A model generated the notes under the pieces. The model saw only the letters and a list, made by a program, of their open reading frames with translations. It did not search any database and was not told where the DNA came from. From a bacterium (GTDB taxonomy: Bacteria > Bacillota > Clostridia > Oscillospirales > Oscillospiraceae), in contig SFVI01000024.1 of the NCBI GenBank assembly GCA_004560305.1, positions 1 to 28,113 of the forward strand: a stretch of DNA of 28,113 nt, read 5' to 3'. Every line of letters starts with the position of its first letter. Positions within the stretch are counted from its first letter, which is position 1. Shown here piece after piece: positions 15,021-22,162 of the stretch. The position numbers were made by a program, and so were the translations under genes.

Positions 15021-15291
15021 AGTCCGGCAGTTTCCTGCCGGACTTTGCAGTTTGTCAAAGAAGCAGCCAAAGCCTCCCCTGTGTAAGGGGAGGTGGCAAA
15101 AATCTTTGATTTTTGACGGAGGGGTTGTAAAAGTAAAGTTCAATATTTGCAAGAAGCAACCGAGAATCTGGAACAATTCATAAAACAATCCCTCAGTCAG
15201 CTTCGCTGCCAGCTCCCTTTACACAAGGGAGCTTTTTGCGTAACCAGCTTTTTTGACAGTCTCTAAAGTCCGGCAGTTTCCTGCCGGACTT
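15019..15291. mobile_element. MITE-like element with nested hairpins and long imperfect terminal inverted repeats
   Basis: Both ends carry the same 27-bp hairpin, AAAGTCCGGCAG-TTTC-CTGCCGGACTT (15019-15045 and 15265-15291). Moving inward from each end, matching inverted blocks follow: TGTCAAAGAAGC (left) against GCTTTTTTGACA (right), then a core at 15068-15238 with CCTCCCCTGTGTAAGGGGAGG on the left and CTCCCTTTACACAAGGGAG on the right, and GACGGAGGGGTTGT against ACAATCCCTCAGTC. No ORF of note lies inside, so it could move only with a transposase in trans. The core resembles short palindromic repeats common in gut Clostridia. No clear target duplication was found. Confidence 0.65.
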
Positions 15292-15304
15292 GGACTGTAT
15301 CATC

Positions 15305-15790
15305 CTATATCAGCTGCTGTTCGTTGATCATCAGCTTGAACTGCAGGCCCAGCTTTTCGGCGGCCTTGCGGCAGAGCACCATGCGCTGGAGAAAAATCTC
15401 AAAATAATCCATGACGTAGCCGTAGCGGGTATCTACCGACAGTTTCAGTTTGATGAGGGTGTGGGCCTCATTGATTTTCAGCTCCGACCTGGTGACGGAG
15501 TAATTGACCCGGTCGTGAATGTCGAAGCTGGACACGTCCTGATTGCGCACCCGGTTGCGGCGCACATCGCTCTTATCCGCCAGGATCAGGGCGGCGGCCA
15601 CGGGGCTCACCGGAACGCCGGTTCCCTCGTCATGGTTGCCGATGGCGGAGACGATGACGGAAATTTCCTCCGGGGCAAAGCCCATATTGTCCAGAATACG
15701 GAAAGCCATGACGGCGCCGCTCTGGCTGTGACCTACCCGGTTGACCAGATTGCCGATGTCATGCATATAGCCGGCGATCTTGCAAAATGT
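15305..15790 (-). pseudogene. HD-domain phosphohydrolase, C-terminal part (5' end lost)
   Basis: Encodes KIAGYMHDIGNLVNRVGHSQSG, the metal-binding HD doublet and following helix of an HD-domain hydrolase, then SAIGNHDEG, LADKSDVRRNRV and a domain through NEQQLI. The N-terminal part with the first metal-binding His is missing. Reading upstream of about 15790 the frame stays open but no longer resembles the family. The missing N-terminus is found 1.3 kb away at 17131-17201 on the same strand, separated by an acyltransferase gene and a fragment of the MFS gene. An internal ATG at 15766 could start a 153-residue product, but it would lack a complete metal site. Confidence 0.75.
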
Positions 15791-15862
15791 AAAATGCAGC
15801 TTCGCGTTTCCGGTTAGGGGATATTCTGCATCGGGACTTGGAGGTGACGGGAAAACGCTTTC

Positions 15863-16939
15863 TCAGCTTATAAGCCGGCGGTATTTTTTGCACAGGGCCT
15901 TATATGGATCGCTGAAAACCCTTGCGGAAATGATCGTGGCTGCGATGACAGCAAGGCAATACAGAAAATCACTTTCAATATAAATGAATCTGCTATGGAA
16001 AAGGAAAAGGAACACGGGGTGAAGCATATAAAGCGCAAGAGATACCCTTCCCAGTTGATCCAGAATCGGATTTCCCAACTTAACTTTCATGGTGAAGAGG
16101 ACAAAGGCCAGTGTAAACACGAAATTTCTCACCATAAGTATGCCCAGCCTTGTCCCCGGAGCAGGACGCAAAGCGTATATCTGGTCAAAAAACTGCCAGA
16201 GGAAAAGAAAAGCGAAGCTGAACAGCAGCAGGCAGGGCCAGTACCTTTTTTTGCAAAAGGCCAAAATTCTGTCCTCATACAGCGCCCAGGCCATGCCAAC
16301 AACCAGCAGATGGGAGGACATATACCACCATTGGCCAAAGCTGAGTTGAATGCCCAAACCCGTATACAGCAAGCAGAAAACGGTCATGCCCACCAGCACT
16401 GCCTGTTTGCTGGTTTTGAACACCAACAGCAGGACACCAAAAGCGAAGTAAAACAGAAACAGCGTTATCATGTACCAGAAAATGCACATGATGATGTCTC
16501 CGTTGACGATCAGGAACAAAAAATAAGCCAGAGAAAGCTGCTCTCCGTTTAAAGCATAGAGAAGTTTGAACACCAGAAATACAAACAACAGCGGCAGAAG
16601 CAGTTGGGGAAGATGCTTGCGCAAAAAGCCTTTTCTGTATCCGCTGTCTGTTGTAAGCTTCTTCATCAGGCCGTAGCCGGACAAGAAAAAGAAGACCGAC
16701 ACAGCATACCCCAGGTACAGGAAAACGCGAAAAAGAGAGCCGCTTTCGGTTTGCTGCGAAAGATGGTGAAACAGAATTACCAACGCGTAAAACCCCCGGA
16801 CAGAACGGCAGGGAACAATATCAAGATAGTTTTCATTAAAGCCTCTCAGGGCTTTGACAGGTTTGGCTTTATAAAAGAGCAGAATAATCAGGGTCAGCGG
16901 GAGAAGATCAATGAATCTATCCAAAAAGCAGTCCTCCAT
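15863..16939 (-). CDS. Integral membrane acyltransferase (acyltransferase-3 / OafA-like family)
   Basis: 358 residues with about ten hydrophobic membrane spans. The pattern fits acyltransferase-3 proteins, which O-acylate surface polysaccharides or glycopeptides: an N-terminal span followed by RSVRGFYALVILFHHL, with the family's conserved Arg and His, then VSVFFFLSGYGLMKK, and late in the protein LGRVSLALYMLHPVFLF. No soluble SGNH domain is fused. It is much AT-richer than the genes around it, lacks a good ribosome site before its ATG (16939), and sits inside a disrupted HD-domain gene, so it was probably brought in by the rearrangement. The acceptor is unknown. Confidence 0.8.
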   Translation of the reverse strand: MEDCFLDRFIDLLPLTLIILLFYKAKPVKALRGFNENYLDIVPCRSVRGFYALVILFHHLSQQTESGSLFRVFLYLGYAVSVFFFLSGYGLMKKLTTDSGYRKGFLRKHLPQLLLPLLFVFLVFKLLYALNGEQLSLAYFLFLIVNGDIIMCIFWYMITLFLFYFAFGVLLLVFKTSKQAVLVGMTVFCLLYTGLGIQLSFGQWWYMSSHLLVVGMAWALYEDRILAFCKKRYWPCLLLFSFAFLFLWQFFDQIYALRPAPGTRLGILMVRNFVFTLAFVLFTMKVKLGNPILDQLGRVSLALYMLHPVFLFLFHSRFIYIESDFLYCLAVIAATIISARVFSDPYKALCKKYRRLIS

Positions 16940-16994
16940 TTCGTTCTGATTTCACACTCAAATCCCCTTTCCAAGTGGGGCGTGACTGAGAGGT

Positions 16995-17201
16995 TCATCC
17001 CCCGCAAATCCGCACCGCCTGCCGGTGGCTCAGGGCCATCACCGCCAGGAGCAGCAGCAGATAAGGCGGCAGCAGACCGATGCTGATGTGGTTGGCGATC
17101 AGGCCGAACAGGGGCGGCATCAGGCAGTTGCCCAGGGTGGCGTCGGCCTGCTGAATATAGGTATTGATGGCTTGATTGTTTTTGATTTCCTGATAGGTCA
17201 T
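16995..17201 (-). pseudogene. Chimera: HD-domain protein N-terminus joined to MFS transporter tail
   Basis: The first 24 codons, MTYQEIKNNQAINTYIQQAD and ATLG, look like the start of the HD phosphohydrolase whose C-terminal part is at 15305-15790. The start lies 21 bp after the histidine-kinase stop, where a co-transcribed gene is expected. From LGNCLMPPLFGL on, the protein equals the last 44 residues of the MFS transporter at 19356-20510. The join falls in CCTGGGC, a 7-nt sequence present in both parents, which suggests microhomology-mediated recombination. The 68-residue ORF is unlikely to be functional. Confidence 0.75.
17001..17136 (-). repeat. 136-bp near-identical duplicate of the MFS gene 3' end (copy 1)
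   Basis: Matches 19362-19497 with only a few substitutions, clustered near the stop codon. The high identity points to a recent duplication. Both copies are in the same orientation, about 2.36 kb apart, with the two-component system between them. Confidence 0.85.
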
Positions 17202-17222
17202 TCGATCTTTTTTCTTATCCTT

Positions 17223-18554
17223 TCAAAGCTTGGGAAAGCGGAGGATAAAGGTAGTTCCCCCGCCGGGAGTGCTGCTCATCTCCATTTTGGCATGATGGAT
17301 CAGCGCCGCATGTTTGACGATGGAAAGGCCCAGTCCGGTGCCGCCCACTTCCTTGGAACGGCTTTTATCCACCCGGTAGAAGCGCTCGAAAATGCGCTGC
17401 TGATCCTCCGGGGCGATACCAATGCCGGTGTCGCTGACAGTGAGCACGGCTTCCCGGCCCTCATCCCGGACCGAGAGGGAGACGCTGCCGTTTTCCTGAT
17501 TGTATTTTATAGCATTGTCGCAGAGATTATAGCAAATGCCGTAGAGCAGCTGGGACACGCCGGTAAAGCGGACGCTCTCCCCGCTGAGGTTTACGGTCAC
17601 ATGGGCTTCCTCCGCTGCCAGGGCAAGACTGTCCACAGCATTCTGCGCAATATCATAAAGATCGCATTCCTCCCGCTGCATTTCCGGTGCGCCGTCATCC
17701 AAACGGCTGAGGGCGATCACATCCTCCACCAGGCTGCTCATGCGCTGGCTTTCGCTGTAAATCTTGCCGGCAAAATTCTCCACATCCTGGGGCTGAACCA
17801 TTCCGTTGGCCAGCAGCTCCGCATAGCCGGAGATGGAGTGCAGGGGGGTTTTTAACTCATGCGACACATTGGCGGTAAACTCCCGGCGAATCTGCTCATT
17901 CTTCTCCAGCTGCTCTTTATCCCGCCGGAGCTGTTCCTGTTGGGCGGCAATCCGGCTGAGCAGGGGGCGCAGCTCCTCATAGGGAACCTCTTTCAGCGGG
18001 TCCTTCAGATCAATCTGGTTCAGCGGCCTGGTCAGCCGGGCAGACAGCCGGGAAGCCAGCAGCAGACTCATCAGTATCGCCAGCAGCGCCACCACCAGTA
18101 CCGGCTGCAGCACCCCCATCAGCAGCACCCAGACAGTGTACCGGGAGGCGGAGAGGCGCAGGACCGTCCCATCCGGCAGCAGACGGGCATGGTAAAACAG
18201 CTGCTCCGTCAGGGTGTTGGAATAGCGGGTGCTGTCCCCCTGGCCGGTGGCCAGGGCCTGGCGGATCTCCTCCCGGTCCAGATGATTGTCCAGATCCCCG
18301 GTGGACGCGCTGTCATAGAGCACCGCGCCGTCGGCGGCGATCCAGGTCAGGCGGCAATCCGCCAACTGGAGGCCATCAAAATACTCCATGCCCTGGGCCA
18401 TAAGGCCCTGGGCAGCCAGATCGGTCTGGACAGCCAGCTGCCGCCGCTGCAGCTGGGCAAAATAGTCATAGAGTACGCCCATGATCAGCACCAGCGAGGC
18501 CAGCAGCACGGCAATGGCCGCCAGGCAGATGGAACGGAAAATTTTCTTTGTCAT
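17223..18554 (-). CDS. Sensor histidine kinase, PhoR-like
   Basis: 443-residue membrane kinase of the EnvZ/PhoR class. Membrane segments at about 7-29 and 142-168 flank a ~110-residue extracellular sensor region. A short HAMP-like linker leads to a dimerisation and phosphoacceptor helix, FTANVSHELKTPLHS with His232. The HATPase domain has an N box (CDNAIKYN), G1 (DTGIGIAPEDQ), the F box (FERFYRVDKSRS) and G2 (GGTGLGLSIVKH). All catalytic blocks are present. Its ATG overlaps the response-regulator stop (ATGA). The LKTPL motif and RVDKSRS segment are typical of PhoR-type kinases of Firmicutes. The phosphate role is inferred from this and from the shared promoter boxes. Confidence 0.92.
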   Translation of the reverse strand: MTKKIFRSICLAAIAVLLASLVLIMGVLYDYFAQLQRRQLAVQTDLAAQGLMAQGMEYFDGLQLADCRLTWIAADGAVLYDSASTGDLDNHLDREEIRQALATGQGDSTRYSNTLTEQLFYHARLLPDGTVLRLSASRYTVWVLLMGVLQPVLVVALLAILMSLLLASRLSARLTRPLNQIDLKDPLKEVPYEELRPLLSRIAAQQEQLRRDKEQLEKNEQIRREFTANVSHELKTPLHSISGYAELLANGMVQPQDVENFAGKIYSESQRMSSLVEDVIALSRLDDGAPEMQREECDLYDIAQNAVDSLALAAEEAHVTVNLSGESVRFTGVSQLLYGICYNLCDNAIKYNQENGSVSLSVRDEGREAVLTVSDTGIGIAPEDQQRIFERFYRVDKSRSKEVGGTGLGLSIVKHAALIHHAKMEMSSTPGGGTTFILRFPKL

Positions 18555-19234
18555 AGCTCCTGCTCCATCTTATAGCCCACGCCCCGGACCGTGCCGATGC
18601 ATTTACCCGCCTGACCCAGCTTGGTGCGGAGGGTGCCGATGTGCACGTCCACTGTGCGGCTCTCCCCCACGAATTCCGCGCCCCAGACGGAGCGAAGCAG
18701 CTGGTCCCGGGTAAACACCAGGCCGGGATTTTCCATAAACAGGCAGAGGAGTTCAAATTCCTTCAGCGTCAGGCTGACGGACATGCCCTGAACCGTTACC
18801 AGGTGGCGGGCCTTGTCCACGGCGATCTCCCCGCAGCGCAGCAGGGAGGGCTGGTCTTTGGGCAGGCTGCGGCGCAGGACCGCCTTGACCCGGGACACCA
18901 TCTCCAGCATACCGAAGGGCTTGACCAGATAGTCGTCCGCGCCGGCGTCCAGGCCCAGCACCTTGTTATACTCGGCCCCCTTGGCAGTGGCCATGATGAC
19001 GGGGAGGGTCTCGGTTCGGGCATCGGCACGGAGCTTGTGCAGGATACTGATGCCATCCTCGCCGGGCAGCATGATATCCAGCAGGACCAGTTCCGGCATT
19101 GTTTGCCCCATGGCCTGCCAGAAGGAGGCGCCGTCGGCAAAGCCCGCCGCTTTGAAGCCGGAGGACGTCAGGGCATAGACCATCAGTTCCCGGATGCTGT
19201 CATCGTCTTCCACGCAGAATATCATTTTGTCCAC
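18551..19234 (-). CDS. OmpR/PhoB-family response regulator
   Basis: 227-residue transcription factor. The receiver domain has the acidic pair (EDDD, 9-12), phosphoacceptor Asp53 in LLDIMLPG and conserved Lys105 in DYLVKPF. The C-terminal winged helix (about 130-227) contains LTLKEFELLCLFMENPG, FTRDQLLRSVWG, RTVDVHIGTLRTKLG and GVGYKME, the usual PhoB signature. It is first in an operon with its kinase. Upstream are two TTACA boxes and a TATAAT, giving a plausible autoregulatory site. The nearby Na+/phosphate symporter has the same promoter layout, so phosphate control is the leading reading. Confidence 0.93.
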   Translation of the reverse strand: MDKMIFCVEDDDSIRELMVYALTSSGFKAAGFADGASFWQAMGQTMPELVLLDIMLPGEDGISILHKLRADARTETLPVIMATAKGAEYNKVLGLDAGADDYLVKPFGMLEMVSRVKAVLRRSLPKDQPSLLRCGEIAVDKARHLVTVQGMSVSLTLKEFELLCLFMENPGLVFTRDQLLRSVWGAEFVGESRTVDVHIGTLRTKLGQAGKCIGTVRGVGYKMEQEL

Positions 19235-19250
19235 TCCTCTCCCATTTCAG

Positions 19251-19304
19251 ATTATAAGGGGAAAATATGAAGTTTAATGCCGGGATCATGTAAAATGCTT
19301 GTAA
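19251..19304 (-). promoter_or_regulatory. Pho-box-like promoter of the two-component operon
   Basis: Minus strand: TTACAA (19304-19299), 5 bp, TTACAT (19293-19288), 31 bp, TATAAT (19256-19251), with only a weak CATTAA at the -35 position. The hexamer spacing and the distance to the -10 are identical to those at the symporter promoter (14967-15020). Confidence 0.6.
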
Positions 19305-19355
19305 TGAATTCGCCGTATTCCTTTCGGGCCTCTCCCGAGATGGTACTCTCCGTTT

Positions 19356-20510
19356 TCAGCCCCCGCAGATTCTGACCGCCTGCCGGTGGCTCAGGGCCAT
19401 CACCGCCAGGAGCAGCAGCAGATAAGGCGGCAGCAGGCCGATGCTGATGTGGTTGGCGATCAGGCCGAACAGGGGCGGCATCAGGCAGTTGCCCAGGTAG
19501 GCCCCGGCCATCAGGATGCCGATCACCGCCTGAGAGCGCCCCGCCCCGAAGCGGGCCGGGGTGGCGTGGATGATACAGGGGTAGACCGGGGCGCAGCCCA
19601 GACCCACCAGCACCAGGCCCGCCAGCGCCAAAGCGTCCCCCAGAGGGAGCAGCACCGCGGCGATGCCCAGGGCAATGATGACAAAGCCCGTCCGGGTCAG
19701 AAAGCTGTCGCTGAAGCGGATGGTCAGGAACCCGTTCAGCGCCCGGCCCAGGGTGATCCCCAGGAAAAACAGCCCGGTAAAGCCCGCTGCCCGCTCCGGC
19801 GTGAAGCTCCGGTACAGTGCCAGGTAGGACCCGGCCCACAGGCCCATGGTCTGCTCCAGAGCGCAGTAGCAGAAGAAGGCCAGCAGCAGGGGCTTTGCGC
19901 CGGGGATAGCAAGAATCTCTTTCAGGCGCAGGGGTTTTGCCTTCTCCCCTTCTCCCTGTTCCTCGCCCTTCTTCCACAGGGGCAGGCTCAAAAGCAGCAG
20001 CGCCGTCAGAGCAAGCTGCAGCACGCCGATGGAACGGTAGCCGGCGCTCCAGTGCCGCCCGGCAGAGAGCACCGCCCCCATGATATACGGCCCCACAGAG
20101 GCGCCGATGCCCCACATGCAGTGGAGCCAGCTCATATGGCGGCTGGCATAGTGGAGGGCCACATAGTTATTCAGGCAGGCGTCCACGCTGCCGGCGCCCA
20201 GGCCATAGGGCAGCGCCCAGAGGCAGAGCTGCCAGGTGCTGCGGCAGGAGGCAAAGCCAAACAAAGCCGCCGCCGTCATGGCCACGCTGAAAGCCGTGAC
20301 CCGGCCGGGTCCGAAGCGCAGGTTCAGCCGCTGGCTCAGCAGGCTGGACACCACCGTGCCCACGGAGATGATAATGAAGATCACCCCGGCAAAGGACACC
20401 GGTGTCCCCAGCTCCGGCACCATGCTGGGCCAGGCCGCCCCCAGCAATCCGTCCGGCAGGCCCAGGCTGATAAAGGCCATATAAATAATCGCCAAAAGCA
20501 GGTGCACCAT
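19356..20510 (-). CDS. Major facilitator superfamily transporter
   Basis: 384-residue, 12-span membrane carrier. The N-terminal span has SLGLPDGLLGAAWPSM, a pattern of the sugar/fucose-like MFS branch. A cytoplasmic basic loop (KKGEEQGEGEKAKPLRLKE) separates the two six-helix halves, and the second half shows GITLGRALNGF. The substrate cannot be told. The start at 20510 is chosen because GGGAGG lies about 8 nt upstream; a TTG at 20525 would only add five residues. The last 44 codons are duplicated at 17001-17136. It follows the guaA terminator and has its own extended -10 promoter, so it is probably separate from both neighbours. Confidence 0.88.
   Translation of the reverse strand: MVHLLLAIIYMAFISLGLPDGLLGAAWPSMVPELGTPVSFAGVIFIIISVGTVVSSLLSQRLNLRFGPGRVTAFSVAMTAAALFGFASCRSTWQLCLWALPYGLGAGSVDACLNNYVALHYASRHMSWLHCMWGIGASVGPYIMGAVLSAGRHWSAGYRSIGVLQLALTALLLLSLPLWKKGEEQGEGEKAKPLRLKEILAIPGAKPLLLAFFCYCALEQTMGLWAGSYLALYRSFTPERAAGFTGLFFLGITLGRALNGFLTIRFSDSFLTRTGFVIIALGIAAVLLPLGDALALAGLVLVGLGCAPVYPCIIHATPARFGAGRSQAVIGILMAGAYLGNCLMPPLFGLIANHISIGLLPPYLLLLLAVMALSHRQAVRICGG
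19362..19497 (-). repeat. 136-bp near-identical duplicate of the MFS gene 3' end (copy 2, parental)
   Basis: Parental copy within the intact MFS gene; see 17001-17136. Confidence 0.85.
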
Positions 20511-20542
20511 GGCAGAGCCTCCCAATTTCTTTCTTCCGCAGG

Positions 20543-20551
20543 ATTATACCA
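20543..20551 (-). promoter_or_regulatory. Extended -10 promoter of the MFS gene
   Basis: TGGTATAAT on the minus strand, 33 bp before the chosen start. No good -35 is present; the upstream position is occupied by the guaA terminator stem. Confidence 0.45.
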
Positions 20552-20558
20552 TAAAGAA

Positions 20559-20584
20559 AGCACCCGGGGAAGTCCCCGGATGCT
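20559..20584 (-). terminator. Rho-independent terminator of guaA
   Basis: AGCATCCGGGG-ACTT-CCCCGGGTGCT on the minus strand, followed by TTCTTT, starting two bases after the guaA stop. Confidence 0.75.
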
Positions 20585-20586
20585 GC

Positions 20587-22128
20587 TTATTCAAATTCAA
20601 TCGTAGCCGGGGGCTTGGCCGTCACGTCGTAGAGCACCCGGTTCACACCCCGGACCTCATTGACGATCCGCACCGAAACCCGATCCAGCACATCATAGGG
20701 GATGCGGGCCCAGTCGGCGGTCATGAAGTCGGAGGTCTCCACCGCCCGCAGAGCGATGGCGTAGTCATAGGTGCGGCCGTCCCCCATGACGCCCACAGAG
20801 CGCATATTGGTCAGGGCGGCAAAATACTGGTTCAGCACCTGATCCAGCCCGGCAGCGGCTACTTCCTCCCGGAAGATGGCGTCCGCCTCCCGCAGCAGGT
20901 CCAGCTTTTCCCTGGTCAGCTCGCCGATGACCCGGATGCCCAGGCCGGGGCCGGGGAAGGGCTGGCGCATCACCAGATACTCCGGCAGGCCCAGCTCACG
21001 GCCCAGCTGACGTACCTCGTCCTTAAACAACATCCGCAGCGGCTCAATGATCTCCTTAAAGTCCACAAAGTCCGGCAGGCCGCCCACGTTGTGGTGGCTC
21101 TTGATGACGGCGGCGTCCCCCTTGCCGGATTCGATCACGTCGGGGTAGATGGTGCCCTGGGCCAGATAGTCCACGGAGCCGATCTTCTTACCCTCCCGCT
21201 CGAAAACGCGGATAAACTCCTCGCCGATGATCTTGCGCTTGTGCTCCGGCTCCTCAACGCCGGCCAGGGCAGTGAGGAAGCGCTGCTCCTCGTTGCAGCG
21301 GATCAGGTTGATGTCCCACTTGGCGAAGGCCTGCTCCACCTCGTCGCCCTCGTTCTTGCGCATCAGGCCGTGATCCACAAAGACGCAGGTCAGCTGGCTG
21401 CCCACAGCCTCCGCCAGCAGGGCCGCGGCCACAGAGGAATCCACCCCGCCGGACAGGGCCAGCAGCACCTTGCCCTCGCCTACCTTGGCGCGGATCTCTT
21501 CAATGGCCCGGCGCTTGTAGTCGGCCATGGTCCAGTCCCCCACGGCGCCGCAGATCTCATAGAGGAAGTTGCGCAGCATCTGCTTGCCGTATTCGGTGTG
21601 GTTCACCTCCGGGTGAAACTGCACGCCGTAGAACTTCCGCTTCTCATCGCAGATGCCCACGGTGGGACAGGCCTGGGAATGGGCCGACAGGCGGAAGCCC
21701 TCCGGTACCCGGGCCATATAGTCGCCGTGGCTCATCCAGGTGACGCTGCTCTCCGGCAGGCCCCGGAACAGAGCGCAGGAGGTATCAAACCAGGTCTGGG
21801 TCTTGCCATACTCCCGGGCAGAGTCGTCCTGGGCGGCGGTGACCAGGCCGCCCAGCTCATGGCTCAGCAGCTGGCAGCCATAGCAGATGCCCAGGATGGG
21901 CACCCCCAGGCTGTAGACCCCCGGATCCGGGTGGGGGGAATCGGGGGCGTAAACGCTGTTGGGACCGCCGGTAAAGATGATGCCCAGGGGATCGTAGGCC
22001 CGGATCTCCTCCAGGCTCATGTCAAAGGGTTTTACCTCGCAATACACATTGCACTCCCGCACACGGCGGGCGATCAGTTGGTTATACTGGCCGCCGAAGT
22101 CCAGGATCAGGACTTTTTGGTTCTGCAT
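20587..22128 (-). CDS. guaA: GMP synthase (glutamine-hydrolysing), full length
   Basis: XMP + glutamine + ATP to GMP in the cytoplasm. The 513 residues hold a class I glutaminase with Cys82 (GICYGCQ), His172 and Glu174 (FHPEV), then a PP-loop SGGVDSS (226-232), GTIYPD, KSHHNVGGLP, FPGPGLG and the dimerisation domain ending KPPATIEFE. All catalytic residues are present. It lies 34 bp downstream of the second LRR gene on the same strand with no terminator between, so it is probably the last gene of that transcript. A second, glutaminase-less GuaA is encoded at 82-1062; the two are clearly diverged. Confidence 0.97.
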   Translation of the reverse strand: MQNQKVLILDFGGQYNQLIARRVRECNVYCEVKPFDMSLEEIRAYDPLGIIFTGGPNSVYAPDSPHPDPGVYSLGVPILGICYGCQLLSHELGGLVTAAQDDSAREYGKTQTWFDTSCALFRGLPESSVTWMSHGDYMARVPEGFRLSAHSQACPTVGICDEKRKFYGVQFHPEVNHTEYGKQMLRNFLYEICGAVGDWTMADYKRRAIEEIRAKVGEGKVLLALSGGVDSSVAAALLAEAVGSQLTCVFVDHGLMRKNEGDEVEQAFAKWDINLIRCNEEQRFLTALAGVEEPEHKRKIIGEEFIRVFEREGKKIGSVDYLAQGTIYPDVIESGKGDAAVIKSHHNVGGLPDFVDFKEIIEPLRMLFKDEVRQLGRELGLPEYLVMRQPFPGPGLGIRVIGELTREKLDLLREADAIFREEVAAAGLDQVLNQYFAALTNMRSVGVMGDGRTYDYAIALRAVETSDFMTADWARIPYDVLDRVSVRIVNEVRGVNRVLYDVTAKPPATIEFE

Positions 22129-22162
22129 ATTCCTTCACTCTTTTCAAAACGGATGCTTGATT

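Noticed and set aside
15019..15291. CRISPR-like repeats
   Set aside because: Only two hairpin copies with a palindromic insert between them; no regularly spaced array or cas genes are present anywhere in the window.
15265..15291. Simple terminator for the HD-domain fragment
   Set aside because: No T-run follows on the minus strand, and the same hairpin forms the other end of the MITE-like element.
16995..17201. 68-residue ORF as a functional membrane peptide
   Set aside because: It is explained as a recombination chimera of two known genes, with no independent support for function.
19252..20115. Long alternative frames opposite or within the MFS, shikimate and guaA genes
   Set aside because: High GC leaves long open shadow frames; their residue composition (Gly/Arg/Pro/His-rich) and lack of ribosome sites mark them as non-coding.
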